A stretch of 64,000 nucleotides of DNA from Sulfitobacter noctilucae (GCF_000622365.1 NZ_JASC01000003.1:186001-250000), one strand, 5' to 3'; positions 1 to 8,798 are shown, numbered from the stretch's first letter. Translations and numbers: made by a program. Notes: generated by a model from the letters alone, not told the origin.

Positions 1-927
1 TGCATCATAAGGACCATAGAAATCTTCGCCCGCTGAGTTCGAACCGGGGCCTGCGTGGTCGCGGCCTACGATGAAGTGCGTACAGCCGTGGTTTTTTCGG
101 ATCAGACCATGCCAGACCGCTTCGCGCGGGCCGGCCATGCGCATGGCAAGATTCAGCAAGGACATCGTGGTCGTAGCCGCAGGATACTGGTCTAGTACGG
201 CCTCATAGCAGCGCACGCGGGTAAAGTGGTCAACGTCGCCCGGCTTGGTCAGGCCGACAACCGGATGGATCAGCAGGTTGGCCTGCGCCTCGCGGGCAGC
301 GCGGAAGGTCAGTTCCTGATGCGCACGGTGCAGGGGGTTGCGGGTCTGGAAGGCGACAATCTTGCGCCATCCGACTTTGCGGAAATAGGCCCGCAGTTCG
401 TTAGGCGTATCGCGGCGGGCGCGGAAGTCATAGTGGACAGGCTGCTGGATGCCGGTGACGGGACCGCCCAGATAAACCTTGCCGGCCTGATTGTGCAGGT
501 AGTTCACCGCCGGATGGGCGTCATCATCTGCGCCAAACACCTTTTCGGCCTCACGGGCTTTGTTTGGCTCCCAACGGTCCGTGACGGTCATTGTGGCAAG
601 GATCACACCTTCCTGATCCCGCAGGGCGATGTCTTGCCCGATTTCCAGCTTGCCTGCAAAATCTTCGGAGACATCGAGCGTGATCGGCATGGGCCACAGG
701 CTGCCGTCGGTCAGGCGCATGGTTTCGACAACGCTGTTGTAATCAGCTTCTGACAGGAACCCTTTGAGCGGGTTGAACCCGCCGTTCATCAGCAGCTCCA
801 GATCGCAGACCTGTCGGGGGGACAGATCGTGGCTGACCAGATTGGCCGCTTCGGATTTCATCTTCTGCGCCGAATCGTAGGACACATAAAGCTCCGGAAT
901 CGGAGCGAGGTTCGCCAGATAACTCAT
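1..927 (-). CDS. sat: Sulfate adenylyltransferase (ATP sulfurylase), 5' part only
   Basis: The gene enters the window from the left; 309 N-terminal codons are visible and no stop is reached. ATP sulfurylase makes adenylyl sulfate (APS) from ATP and sulfate in the cytoplasm, the first step of sulfate assimilation. The visible protein starts [18 protein letters not shown] and carries the family nucleotide-binding motif TRNPLHRAH and the later GRDHAGPG motif. In Rhodobacteraceae this enzyme is commonly fused to APS kinase (CysC), which would make PAPS, but that half would lie outside the window and cannot be confirmed. The ATG at 927 is preceded only by a weak purine stretch (ACGAGACAAAT). A 6-bp hairpin (956-961 with 971-976) lies in the leader. 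I am confident about the family and unsure about the fusion. Confidence 0.93.
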   Translation of the reverse strand, partial: MSYLANLAPIPELYVSYDSAQKMKSEAANLVSHDLSPRQVCDLELLMNGGFNPLKGFLSEADYNSVVETMRLTDGSLWPMPITLDVSEDFAGKLEIGQDIALRDQEGVILATMTVTDRWEPNKAREAEKVFGADDDAHPAVNYLHNQAGKVYLGGPVTGIQQPVHYDFRARRDTPNELRAYFRKVGWRKIVAFQTRNPLHRAHQELTFRAAREAQANLLIHPVVGLTKPGDVDHFTRVRCYEAVLDQYPAATTTMSLLNLAMRMAGPREAVWHGLIRKNHGCTHFIVGRDHAGPGSNSAGEDFYGPYDA

Positions 928-1070
928 ATTTGTCTCGTTTCTTACCAATGACGTCAGGGGCCGCTTTGCTGCCCCTATGCCGCGTGATTACGGTCAAAGT
1001 CTAGCTAGAGAGAGGCTCTTTTCCGAAAAAGGGGGGATTTTCGCGCAGGATTGTTGGTCTCACGCCGCGA

Positions 1071-2762
1071 TCAGGCGCGCCAAGGAGCTTTGGCTTGGGT
1101 CAAAGTCGTACGCAGTCCGCTCGCGTCCTTCACCGGCAGCGCGTGCAGCGGGACGCTGACGCCCCGCAACGTGAGCGACACCATCTGTTCGGTCTGCACC
1201 TCGATCCCCGCAGCCTGCAATAGCGGGGCTGAGATCAGCGCCTGAACTTCGTGCTCTTTTGTTGCCCCCTCAATCCGTGACGCCGTGTTGACCGTATCCC
1301 CGATTAAGGTGCGCGGCGCCTGTCCGGCGGCACCAATTTCACCCAGCACCACATCGCCCAGATGGGCACCGATGCCGATAGCAACGGGGCTTTGCCCTTC
1401 GCGGCGCAGGGTGTTGTTGAACTGTTCCAAAGCCTGCGCAATTCCCTCGATCGCGGCAAGCGCGGCCCGGGCGGATGTCGCAGCGTCCTTTGTCTCAAAC
1501 AGAGCAAGAAAACCGTCGCCCAGATATTTGTCGACGCTGCCACCAGCGAGGTTGATCGTTGGCACAACGGCATCGAAAAACCGGTTCAGAAGGAACACAA
1601 CGTCATAGGGCAGTTGTCCGGTCGTTCGCGCCGTAAAGCCGCGCATATCGAGGAAAAGCAAAGCCAGCTCTTTCTCCTCGCCCTGACTGGCATGGTTGCG
1701 AAAGGTGCTTTTGCCGTCGGGCTGGAACACCCGGAAGACTTGCATAGGGTGCATCGGTTTGATTTGGCAGGCAAGCCGTGTGCCCTCGCTGGCACCTACC
1801 GCAGCAAGGCTCCGGGCTTCGGCTTGGCTGGCGGGATGTAAAAGATCGGCGCCTTCTTCGACCACCACGCGGCAGGTAGTGCAGCGTCCCCGGCCCCCGC
1901 ATAGTGATGCATGGGGAATGCCGCGCAACCGCGACATTTCCAACAGGGTCAAACCCATCGGCGCGGAGATCTGCGGTCCTCCGACATAGCTTATGGTAAC
2001 AGACCGCCGCCGCCTGCGCAGGTATTTGACGAGATAGGCCAGCGCCACCAGCACCACGATCGCCCCCCAAAGCCAGCGCAGCTGACCCGTCCAACCTATA
2101 AGCGTGCCAAAGGTTTCTGCGTCGGGAAAGTTGAATGCCGTCAACATTGCATTGCGCTGATCGGGTTCGGCAAAGGCGGCTTGCACACGCCGCCCTTCTA
2201 CCAGGAATCCCGCTAGGGCAAAGGCCGGTACCAGCGTCGCACCGCCGATGAGCGCTGGCAGGGACCGCCGCCACCAAGCCTTGCCCCGCAACCAGAAGTG
2301 CAGGCCGACACAGCCGTGCACCCAAACGACCAGCAACAGCAGGCTTTGTTTCCAGCCGTCCGCCGTGCCGTAAAGCAGGAGCATGATATACCCCATCTCG
2401 TCGTTCACATTGAAAAGTTCATGTGCGGTGCGGGTGTGGATCAGATGCGCCACCAGCAGGATCGGGATCACGATACCAAGCGCGATTTGTAGAGCCTCCC
2501 ACGCGGGCATCCGCAAGGTGCCGCGCCGCGCGAGCTTTACGAGCACGAGGCTCATATGCAGGGCGAAGGCACCATAAATCAGAATGCTGCCCAACAGGCT
2601 TCGGATGACAATCTGCCGCCAGTCTTGTGCCGCATCCATCCAGACCGGCGAAAACAATCCCAGTCCAATGTTCAGGAAATGGGTGAGCGCATAGGCGAAA
2701 AGAACCAACCCGCTGGCGATGCGCAACCGCGTGGGCCAAGTGCCGCGCCACAGATCGTTCAT
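1071..2762 (-). CDS. Membrane-anchored adenylate cyclase with [2Fe-2S] ferredoxin domain
   Basis: A 563-residue three-part protein. Residues 1-247 form about six hydrophobic segments; the first four each carry a histidine (H28, H69, H106/H109, H149/H155), like the b-heme membrane anchors of succinate dehydrogenase. Residues about 255-345 are a plant-type [2Fe-2S] domain with C288, C294, C297 and C332. Residues about 365-545 are a class III nucleotidyl cyclase: metal-binding D372 (LDMRGF) and D416 (LGDGF), adenine-specifying K412 and the Asp of IGDTVNTASR, so cAMP is the expected product. Redox or quinone state probably controls cyclase output; that is inference. Heme binding is also inferred from the histidines alone. 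The gene follows trxB in the same direction, 60 bp apart, and its ribosome binding site AGGGGG lies in a hairpin arm (see 2768-2808). Confidence 0.88.
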   Translation of the reverse strand: MNDLWRGTWPTRLRIASGLVLFAYALTHFLNIGLGLFSPVWMDAAQDWRQIVIRSLLGSILIYGAFALHMSLVLVKLARRGTLRMPAWEALQIALGIVIPILLVAHLIHTRTAHELFNVNDEMGYIMLLLYGTADGWKQSLLLLVVWVHGCVGLHFWLRGKAWWRRSLPALIGGATLVPAFALAGFLVEGRRVQAAFAEPDQRNAMLTAFNFPDAETFGTLIGWTGQLRWLWGAIVVLVALAYLVKYLRRRRRSVTISYVGGPQISAPMGLTLLEMSRLRGIPHASLCGGRGRCTTCRVVVEEGADLLHPASQAEARSLAAVGASEGTRLACQIKPMHPMQVFRVFQPDGKSTFRNHASQGEEKELALLFLDMRGFTARTTGQLPYDVVFLLNRFFDAVVPTINLAGGSVDKYLGDGFLALFETKDAATSARAALAAIEGIAQALEQFNNTLRREGQSPVAIGIGAHLGDVVLGEIGAAGQAPRTLIGDTVNTASRIEGATKEHEVQALISAPLLQAAGIEVQTEQMVSLTLRGVSVPLHALPVKDASGLRTTLTQAKAPWRA

Positions 2763-2767
2763 AAGTT

Positions 2768-2808
2768 GCCCCCTGTCAGCCTTGAGAATGGGCGGGCGGG
2801 CAGGGGGC
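2768..2808 (-). promoter_or_regulatory. Hairpin enclosing the cyclase ribosome binding site
   Basis: On the minus strand the arms GCCCCCTG (2808-2801) and CAGGGGGC (2775-2768) form a perfect 8-bp GC-rich stem around a 25-base loop. The 3' arm contains AGGGGG, six bases before the cyclase ATG at 2762. It could hide the ribosome binding site, act as a trxB terminator, or both. There is no U-run after it, which favours a translational role. Confidence 0.45.
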
Positions 2809-2822
2809 CGTCAAGCTTTGGC

Positions 2823-3833
2823 TTATTCGGCCACTTTTGCGCCGTAGCCCAGCGGCAGGGATGTGTCCTTGCCGCCTTCAATGTCAACATCTTCGCCGAC
2901 TTCTGCCAGAAAACGCTCCGCTTCCAGCGCTGCCATACAGCCCATGCCAGCAGAAGTGACGGCTTGGCGGTACTTGTGATCGGTCAGATCGCCCGCGGCA
3001 AACACGCCCGGAATGGAGGTTTCGGTGCTGTCAGGCTTGGTCACCACATATCCGCCCATATGGGTTTCCAGCGTGTCCTTGACCAGTTCATTTGCAGGCG
3101 CATGGCCGATGGCCACAAATACACCTTTGCACGGAATGTCTGTGATCTCGCCGGTTTTGGTGTGCTTGACCTTGATCCCCTCAACGCCCAGCGGGCTGTC
3201 GGTGCCATAGACTTCCGCCAACTCGTGGAACCAGAGCGGTTCGATCTTGGGGTTTTTCATCAACCGGTCGATCAGAATCTTTTCCGCACGCAATTCATCG
3301 CGGCGGTGGATCAAGGTGACTTTGGACGCGAAATTGGTCAGGAACAGTGCTTCTTCCACAGCCGTGTTACCGCCACCAATCACGACGATCTCTTGGCCGC
3401 GATAGAAAAAACCGTCGCAGGTGGCGCAGGCGGACACGCCAAAGCCTTTGAATTTCTCTTCAGTCTCCAGCCCCAGCCATTTCGCCCGTGCCCCCGTGGC
3501 AAGAATGACCGCATCGGCTACATAGGTTGTGCTGCTGTCGCCTTTGGCGTGAAACGGACGGCTGCTCAGATCCAGATCAGTGATGATATCGCCGATGATC
3601 TCGGTGCCCATTGCTTTGGCATGGGCTTCCATACGGACCATCAGATCGGGGCCCTGCACTTCGGTATCGCCGGGCCAGTTTTCGACTTCGGTAGTGGTGG
3701 TCAACTGGCCGCCGGGCTCGATGCCCTGCACCAATATGGGGTCCAGCATGGCACGGCTGGCATACACACCAGCGGTATAGCCTGCGGGGCCGGAGCCGAT
3801 GATCAGAACCTTCGTCTTGCGCGTGTCAGCCAT
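2823..3833 (-). CDS. trxB: Thioredoxin-disulfide reductase
   Basis: Cytoplasmic flavoenzyme that passes electrons from NADPH to thioredoxin. At 336 residues it has the usual length of bacterial low-molecular-weight TrxB. The FAD-binding GSGPAG motif is at residues 13-18, the redox pair CATC at C136 and C139, and the NADPH-binding GGGNTAVEEA motif follows at about 153. A second FAD contact, AAGDLTDHKYRQ, is near the C terminus. The gene is divergent from the Lrp-type regulator at 4026, a common pairing in Rhodobacteraceae, and lies upstream of the redox-domain cyclase, so the two may share transcription. Nothing is missing. Confidence 0.96.
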   Translation of the reverse strand: MADTRKTKVLIIGSGPAGYTAGVYASRAMLDPILVQGIEPGGQLTTTTEVENWPGDTEVQGPDLMVRMEAHAKAMGTEIIGDIITDLDLSSRPFHAKGDSSTTYVADAVILATGARAKWLGLETEEKFKGFGVSACATCDGFFYRGQEIVVIGGGNTAVEEALFLTNFASKVTLIHRRDELRAEKILIDRLMKNPKIEPLWFHELAEVYGTDSPLGVEGIKVKHTKTGEITDIPCKGVFVAIGHAPANELVKDTLETHMGGYVVTKPDSTETSIPGVFAAGDLTDHKYRQAVTSAGMGCMAALEAERFLAEVGEDVDIEGGKDTSLPLGYGAKVAE

Positions 3834-3947
3834 GTGGCCACCCCCGATAGATGTGTTGCGTTGGGGGTGATATAGACCTGCCTGAAGCGTACTTAAACCC
3901 CCAGAACCATCGCAAACCTATGCTGAAGCGTTTGGCCCTACCATAAG

Positions 3948-3978
3948 AATATTGCGCAGTTGCGAAACAATATTGCGC
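3948..3978. promoter_or_regulatory. Phased direct repeat, candidate Lrp-type operator
   Basis: Two identical copies of AATATTGCGC lie at 3948-3957 and 3969-3978, 21 bp apart start to start, which is two helical turns and puts both on one face of the DNA. They sit between divergent trxB and the Lrp/AsnC gene. The second copy overlaps the putative -35 box of the regulator gene, so autorepression is a reasonable inference. Confidence 0.5.
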
Positions 3979-4000
3979 CTGATAGCGGCGCTGCTATAAG
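3973..4000 (+). promoter_or_regulatory. Putative sigma-70-type promoter of the Lrp/AsnC gene
   Basis: TTGCGC (3973-3978) and TATAAG (3995-4000) are separated by 16 bases and lie 26 bases before the ATG at 4026. The assignment is by inspection only. Confidence 0.4.
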
Positions 4001-4025
4001 AATCGCAAATTGAAAGGGGCATCGA

Positions 4026-4526
4026 ATGACAGGTACGCGGCTTGATCCGATCGACCGGAAAATTCTGGCTGAGCTTCAGTCGGATGGGCGGATGACCAAT
4101 GTCGAACTTGCAAAGCGGGTCGGCATTTCGGCCCCGCCCTGTCTGCGCCGTGTACGCACGCTGGAAGAGCAGGGCTTTATTCGTGGCTACCATGCTGAGG
4201 TGAACGCCCGCACTCTGGGTTTTGAGGTGCAGGTCTTTGCGATGGTGGGCCTGGCCAGTCAGGCCGAAACGGACCTGAGCGCTTTTGAGCAGAAGTGTCG
4301 CGAATGGCCGCTGGTGCGCGAGTGTCACATGCTGAACGGTGAGGTGGATTTCATCCTGAAATGTGTCGCACCTGATCTGTCGTCGTTTCAAAGTTTTTTA
4401 ACAGGCGATCTTTTGACCACACCGAATGTGGAAAGCGTCAAGACCAGCCTTGTCATTCGCGGGGCAAAGGATGAACCCGGTGTGCCTTTCGATGTGCTGG
4501 AAAAGCGGTTGGAAGTCGCCCCCTGA
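4026..4526 (+). CDS. Lrp/AsnC family transcriptional regulator
   Basis: A 166-residue DNA-binding protein of the feast/famine type. Residues about 7-60 hold the winged helix-turn-helix (LDPIDRKILAELQ, then LAKRVGISAPPCLRRVRTLE), and the rest is the RAM ligand-binding and oligomerisation domain. The ATG at 4026 follows AAAGGGG at a good distance. The phased direct repeats just upstream look like its own operator. Family members of this position often respond to amino acids; the ligand here cannot be read from sequence. It is divergent from trxB, which may be a second target. Confidence 0.93.
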   Translation: MTGTRLDPIDRKILAELQSDGRMTNVELAKRVGISAPPCLRRVRTLEEQGFIRGYHAEVNARTLGFEVQVFAMVGLASQAETDLSAFEQKCREWPLVRECHMLNGEVDFILKCVAPDLSSFQSFLTGDLLTTPNVESVKTSLVIRGAKDEPGVPFDVLEKRLEVAP

Positions 4527-4551
4527 CATAAGGTGCCGGAGGGCGTATGCT

Positions 4552-5346
4552 TTAACCGATAATGTCGGTTTCCAATGTTTCTTCGGGCGCGCGGGGATGG
4601 GCCAGCGGACCGAAATCCGTGATATGGGCGATACGGGGGAACATACCGAGGAAACGGTCGCGTAGAGAATGCGAGACGCTGCGGGCTGCGTTGGCACCGG
4701 GATGAAAGGTTTCCATCTCGACCCCGCCCGCGTTGATTGCGGCATGGCGATCAAGACAGATGTGGAACAGGCGAACGGGCGTCGGAGGGACCACCTCGAT
4801 CACATTCACACCGTCAAGAAACTCGCGGACGGGTGTCAGAAGCCGTTTTTCACCGGCTTCAGAGCGTAGACGATGCGGCGTATGCAGAATACGCGCAGCG
4901 GGACCGACCGTCAGAAATGTATTCGGGCGGCCTTGTCCAAAGGTATCGGCCATCACCCGCAACAACGGCGTGCGGCGGCCCGCGTCAGCGGGTGAAAAGC
5001 TGCTGGACCCGATCCAGACCAGCTTGGCCGGTTCCCCCGTGGTGGTGTTGACCATATCGCCCGGCTGTAGATCTTCGATGGCCACATCACCCTGCGGTGT
5101 GGCGATCAAAGTGCCGCGTGCGAATGCCGAAAAGGCGCTGTCGAACAAAGGAATGGCAGGAGCTTTGTCCTGTCCGATGTGCAGCGTATTGTCTGCCCGC
5201 AGTGCAGCGATCTCAAAGCTACGCATCGGCAGCGGTGGTACGGCGTTCAGACCGCGATCAGACGGATTGGAGCGCAAAGGCAGACCTCGCAGACCGGAGG
5301 GCGTTGGAGGGATGGGGCGAGAGCCCCGAGTAGCAGTCAGTGTCAT
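4552..5346 (-). CDS. Hint-domain protein
   Basis: A 264-residue protein with a Hint (hedgehog/intein-type) fold of the kind common in roseobacters. The domain begins near residue 75 with FARGTLIATPQGDVAIEDLQ and continues through PGDMVNTTTGEPAKLVWIG to a C-terminal RLFHICLDRHAAINAGGVEMETF stretch. Such domains can self-cleave, but the classic nucleophile position at the start of the domain is Ala-Arg-Gly rather than an obvious Cys/Ser junction, so activity is uncertain. I chose the ATG at 5346 because AAAAGGTGA lies just before it; an ATG at 5397 would add 17 residues without a good ribosome binding site. Function in the cell is unknown. A second Hint protein is encoded at 42755. Confidence 0.8.
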   Translation of the reverse strand: MTLTATRGSRPIPPTPSGLRGLPLRSNPSDRGLNAVPPLPMRSFEIAALRADNTLHIGQDKAPAIPLFDSAFSAFARGTLIATPQGDVAIEDLQPGDMVNTTTGEPAKLVWIGSSSFSPADAGRRTPLLRVMADTFGQGRPNTFLTVGPAARILHTPHRLRSEAGEKRLLTPVREFLDGVNVIEVVPPTPVRLFHICLDRHAAINAGGVEMETFHPGANAARSVSHSLRDRFLGMFPRIAHITDFGPLAHPRAPEETLETDIIG

Positions 5347-5438
5347 GCGATCACCTTTTCTCAGGTTGGTCACATCCGTGTCGGCCCCCACCGACAAGCA
5401 CGGAAATAACGAGATGTCATTTCGGTTTTTCTATGACA

Positions 5439-5514
5439 CCTAAATTGCCTAAAAGAGGGCGATTGTCAAAGTTTGCGAGACATTAGAGCCGCATTTAGGC
5501 CTAATTTGCCTTAG
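5439..5514. repeat. Imperfect direct repeat upstream of the Hint gene
   Basis: CCTAAATTGCCTAAA (5439-5453) and CCTAATTTGCCTTAG (5500-5514) match at 12 of 15 positions and lie 61 bp apart. The second copy overlaps the 10-bp palindrome TTAGGCCTAA (5495-5504). The position, about 95 to 170 bp before the Hint start codon, suits operator sites. No regulator is recognised. Confidence 0.4.
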
Positions 5515-5571
5515 TTTCGCGTCTCTGTTTCCTCAATTCCAATTGGATTTGCCACATTTGACGGAAACGAA

Positions 5572-5608
5572 ACGACCCCGGCTGCGAATCGACGCAAGCC
5601 GGGGTCGT
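5572..5608 (-). terminator. Hairpin after the 47-residue protein gene
   Basis: Perfect 12-bp inverted repeat: ACGACCCCGGCT (5572-5583) with AGCCGGGGTCGT (5597-5608), loop of 13. On the minus strand it is followed by TTCGTTTCC, a weak U-rich tail. It lies about 75 bases after the stop at 5684. Confidence 0.6.
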
Positions 5609-5683
5609 GTGGATACATATTTTCTCATTACCTGTGAGATCGCCTGGGGGGAGGCTTTACAGGGGAGGCAATATGTCTGGGGA

Positions 5684-5827
5684 TCAGGCGGCCTTGTGCT
5701 GCTTGTCAGCTTGCTTGCGCTTGGCGATAAAAGCCGCCCGACGGGTGCCGCGGGCCCAAGGCATAACGGTGTCTTCTTTGGCAGCTGCTGCGACGATGCC
5801 TTTGATGAAGCGTGTGTTCGTTTTCAT
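5684..5827 (-). CDS. Small basic protein, 47 residues, function unknown
   Basis: MKTNTRFIKGIVAAAAKEDT begins a short protein ending in KRKQADKQHKAA. It is strongly basic (many Lys and Arg) with an alanine-rich helix, and it has a WARGTRRAAF core. The ATG at 5827 is preceded by GAGGATC at seven bases, and a strong hairpin follows, which together argue for a real gene. An upstream ATG at 5896 has no ribosome binding site. I remember similar short basic proteins in roseobacters but cannot name a function; nucleic-acid binding is only a guess from the charge. Confidence 0.65.
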   Translation of the reverse strand: MKTNTRFIKGIVAAAAKEDTVMPWARGTRRAAFIAKRKQADKQHKAA

Positions 5828-6115
5828 GGTTCTGATCCTCGGTGTGATTCTGTGGGCTGTGCCGCCCTTTGATTGAGGATAAATATGCAGGGGCAATCGG
5901 GCCGGTTTTTGGCAATATGGAAGTTTTTAGGAATATTCGAAGAGCCGATTTGCTGGGTTTATGGCTGCGGTGCCGTATTTGTCCTAACGCGCTGATTTCT
6001 AATAGAAAATGCAGCTCCGGTTCACCAATAATCCATATTTCGGAGGATTGTTTCTGTCTTTGCATCGTCGCAGTTAGGCAGCTTAACGGCAGGTTTTGCC
6101 CCATTTGCGCCCAGA

Positions 6116-6871
6116 TTAAAGCGTGATTGCCGAGATCAGGCGGCCATAGTCGGCCTCTTGGGCATGGGTGGTCCGCCGGTAGGAATAGAATCGGTCAGGA
6201 TCGCTGTAGGTGCAGTGCCGCGTCCATTCAGCCGAGCCGATCCCGGCAGCCCGCAACCGCGCCAGGCCAAAGCCGGGCAGATCGAACTGCATCCGGTCCT
6301 CTTTGCCGTTTGCAAAGAAACGGCTGTTCTCGGGATCACCGGCGATGAAGTCTTCAAAGAACTCCGGTCCAACTTCATAGGCCTGCTGGCTGATGCAGGG
6401 TCCAATGACCGCGGCAATATTTTCGCGCTGCGCGCCGATTTCGATCATTGCGTCAATTGTGGCATCCAGCACGCCGTCCAGCGCACCGCGCCAGCCCGCG
6501 TGGGCGGCACCGATCACGCCTGCGTCGGCATCAGCAAAAAGCACCGGCTGGCAATCGGCTGTCAGCACGGCAAGCGCGATGCCGGGCGTATTGGTGACCA
6601 TGCCATCCGCTTTGGGCCGTTCGTCCAGCGGTGATGTGACCGTTACCACATCCGCTGAATGGACCTGATGTATACCTGTCAGGTGATCCGCTGCTACGCC
6701 CATGGCGTCGGCAACACGTGCGCGGTTGATGGCGACAATCTCCGTCTGATCCGAACTGCCATGTCCGCAATTCAGCCCTGCGAACACACCTGAGGACGCC
6801 CCGCCGCGCCGGGTAAAGAACCCGTGTCGCAGCGCCGACAGGCTGTCACTGGTCAGTATCTCAAGCGTCAC
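6116..6871 (-). CDS. pgeF: Peptidoglycan editing factor / YfiH-family multicopper-like protein
   Basis: A 251-residue protein of the laccase-domain (DUF152, YfiH) family. Members act on purine nucleosides in vitro, and in E. coli PgeF corrects mis-incorporated peptidoglycan precursors. The Cys/His metal site is visible in HQVHSADVV, LTADCQPVLF, AAHAGWRG and IGPCISQQAYEVG. It is the third gene of a minus-strand operon, lgt-midA-pgeF; its ATG overlaps the midA stop by 4 bases (ATGA). The C-terminal YSYRRTTHAQEADYGR is also typical. I am sure of the family and less so of the cellular role in this organism. Confidence 0.92.
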   Translation of the reverse strand: MTLEILTSDSLSALRHGFFTRRGGASSGVFAGLNCGHGSSDQTEIVAINRARVADAMGVAADHLTGIHQVHSADVVTVTSPLDERPKADGMVTNTPGIALAVLTADCQPVLFADADAGVIGAAHAGWRGALDGVLDATIDAMIEIGAQRENIAAVIGPCISQQAYEVGPEFFEDFIAGDPENSRFFANGKEDRMQFDLPGFGLARLRAAGIGSAEWTRHCTYSDPDRFYSYRRTTHAQEADYGRLISAITL

Positions 6872-7917
6872 GGCTGCACCCCCGGTGGCGGTACGCTGTC
6901 CTTGCCGGTCAGCGCCATTACTTTGAACAGGTTTCCCATTTCTGCCGGGTGCGTCAACCGCCGATGCGCGGCGATATGGCTGTCGCGCGCAGGACCGCTT
7001 AGTTTGAGGGCCAAAGCCTGAGCCCGTGCCGTGATGCCAAGCCGTTCCAGAAAGACGCCTTGAGGTGTCAGCGCCGACACGGTGCAGCCGGTTGCCGCTT
7101 CGGCCAAAGCGCTGAAATTCACATGTGCGGTCAGATCGGCCTGTCCCGGTGTCTCTAGCGGACTAACCTTTTCATGGCTGCGCAACGCCTGAAGCGTATC
7201 ACCCTTGGTCTGCCAATCGCCGTAGTCGATAACGAGCGCGGTACCGCCGTGATCGCGCAGGCGCTGCGCAATCGGGTCCATCGTCGGGGCGAGCGCTGCG
7301 CAGGTCTCCACCAGATCCCCGGCTTCCGCATCAGGCAGGGCGGGTTGGGGTTGCACAGGCCCAAGGCCAAAGACCAGTTGATCGCCGTCAAGCCCGACCT
7401 GACGTTCACGCCACCCGCCACCGTCGCACAGAAACTGGCGGATCGGCAGCACGTCAAAGAATTCATTGGCAATCAGAAAGAGCGGTTTCTGCGGCAGTTC
7501 CTCGACACTGTCAGCCCAGTGCACTTCTGTCCCCTCCAGCGTCTTGGCTTGCGCGCTTTTCAACGCTGGCGATGCTTCGACTAACACCATTTGCGCGGCG
7601 GCCAGAAAACCCGGCACCCGCGCACAGGCTCGCAAAGCGTCAGCCATCAGCGTACCGCGACCGGGGCCCAGTTCGGCCAGAGTAAAGGGGGAGGGTGCCC
7701 CGCTGTCCATCCAGCTTTGTCCCAAGCTGAGGCCAATGAGCTCACCAAACATCTGGCTGATCTCGGGCGCGGTGGTGAAATCACCCTGAACGCCCAGCGG
7801 ATCGCGCGTGGTATAGTAGCCAAGCGTTGGATGCAGGAGGCAGGTCGTCATGTATTCGTCGATCCGCATCGGCCCCTGAGCCGCAATTCGCCCAACGATA
7901 TGGTCGTGCAAACTCAT
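6868..7917 (-). CDS. midA: SAM-dependent methyltransferase, MidA/NDUFAF7 family
   Basis: A 349-residue class I methyltransferase. Human NDUFAF7 symmetrically dimethylates an arginine of the complex I subunit NDUFS2, so NADH dehydrogenase assembly is the likely role here. The family N terminus [26 protein letters not shown] is split across residues about 30-58, followed by the SAM-binding [14 protein letters not shown] loop and the [14 protein letters not shown] block. I chose ATG 7917 because it overlaps the lgt stop as ATGA; the frame is open further upstream, but that part runs inside lgt. It sits between lgt and pgeF. Confidence 0.92.
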   Translation of the reverse strand: MSLHDHIVGRIAAQGPMRIDEYMTTCLLHPTLGYYTTRDPLGVQGDFTTAPEISQMFGELIGLSLGQSWMDSGAPSPFTLAELGPGRGTLMADALRACARVPGFLAAAQMVLVEASPALKSAQAKTLEGTEVHWADSVEELPQKPLFLIANEFFDVLPIRQFLCDGGGWRERQVGLDGDQLVFGLGPVQPQPALPDAEAGDLVETCAALAPTMDPIAQRLRDHGGTALVIDYGDWQTKGDTLQALRSHEKVSPLETPGQADLTAHVNFSALAEAATGCTVSALTPQGVFLERLGITARAQALALKLSGPARDSHIAAHRRLTHPAEMGNLFKVMALTGKDSVPPPGVQP

Positions 7918-8798
7918 GTAGTGCGGCGGGCGCGGAGAATGAAATAGACGCCGACCAGGATCATCGGGATACACAACAGCTGCCCCATGGTCAGCCCGTA
8001 CCCACCCGATTGAAGGGCCAGACCCAACGGATTGCCTTCGGATACAAACTGCGCATCGGGCTGGCGCACAAATTCGACGATGAAACGCGCGGCACCATAT
8101 CCGGCCAGAAAGGTGCCCACAAGCAGACCTTCACGTTTCAGCGCACCGCGGCGCCAAGCCATCCAGACCAGCAGCCCGCCCAGAACCAGCCCTTCTAGCG
8201 CTGCTTCGTAAAGCTGCGAGGGATGGCGCGCGCAAATACCAGCGACTTCGGGACAAAACTGTGCAGCCTGCGTGGGAAAAGCGACCCCCCAAGGCAAATC
8301 CGTGGGTCTGCCCCACAGCTCTGCGTTGATGAAATTTGCGATGCGGCCCAGAAACAGACCTGGCGCAAGGCCCAGCACCACCATGTCGCCTGTGGAAATG
8401 GTGCGCAGCTTGTGCACTTTCGTGAAGAGATAAGCCGCGAGAATGACCCCGATCGCCCCGCCGTGGAACGACATCCCGCCTTCCCACAGCTGCAAAATGC
8501 GCAATGGATTGGCAAGGTAGTAACTGGCCTGATAAAACAGCACATAGCCCAGTCGCCCGCCAAGGATCACGCCAAGGATGACCCAGAACAGCAAGTCTTC
8601 GATCTGGGCGGGCGTCATTACAGGTTTTAATCCGGTCCACAGCCGCGGCGTGCGCACGGCCGCCACCACCAGCCGCCAACCCAGCACGATGCCCACAATA
8701 TAGGCCAGGGCATACCAGCGCAGAGCGAACTCCATACCAAAGAGCGAAACCGAAAATATTTCGGGCGAGATGTTGGGAAAGGGGAGCATTGCGATCAT
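7914..8798 (-). CDS. lgt: Prolipoprotein diacylglyceryl transferase
   Basis: Inner-membrane enzyme that moves diacylglycerol from phosphatidylglycerol to the lipobox cysteine of prolipoproteins. The 294-residue form starting [15 protein letters not shown] matches family length. Signature pieces are [38 protein letters not shown] (with the essential His), [22 protein letters not shown] and HPSQLYEA. The frame stays open to 9203, but the extra 135 codons overlap the divergent ubiK-like gene and are not typical. The start ATG at 8798 has a poor ribosome binding site, and an ATG at 8789 is also possible. First gene of the lgt-midA-pgeF operon. Confidence 0.94.
   Translation of the reverse strand: MIAMLPFPNISPEIFSVSLFGMEFALRWYALAYIVGIVLGWRLVVAAVRTPRLWTGLKPVMTPAQIEDLLFWVILGVILGGRLGYVLFYQASYYLANPLRILQLWEGGMSFHGGAIGVILAAYLFTKVHKLRTISTGDMVVLGLAPGLFLGRIANFINAELWGRPTDLPWGVAFPTQAAQFCPEVAGICARHPSQLYEAALEGLVLGGLLVWMAWRRGALKREGLLVGTFLAGYGAARFIVEFVRQPDAQFVSEGNPLGLALQSGGYGLTMGQLLCIPMILVGVYFILRARRTT

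Larger units (their letters stand above)
5347..5683. other. Intergenic region with Hint promoter repeats and a terminator
   Basis: No coding gene is evident. It holds the upstream region of the Hint gene, including the repeats at 5439-5514, and the hairpin at 5572-5608 that follows the small gene at 5684. The stretch 5400-5560 is AT-richer than its surroundings. Confidence 0.6.

Noticed and set aside
2556-3875. A 439-codon plus-strand frame opposite trxB
   Set aside because: The minus strand encodes complete trxB. The plus-strand product is rich in His, Arg and Cys without recognisable motifs.
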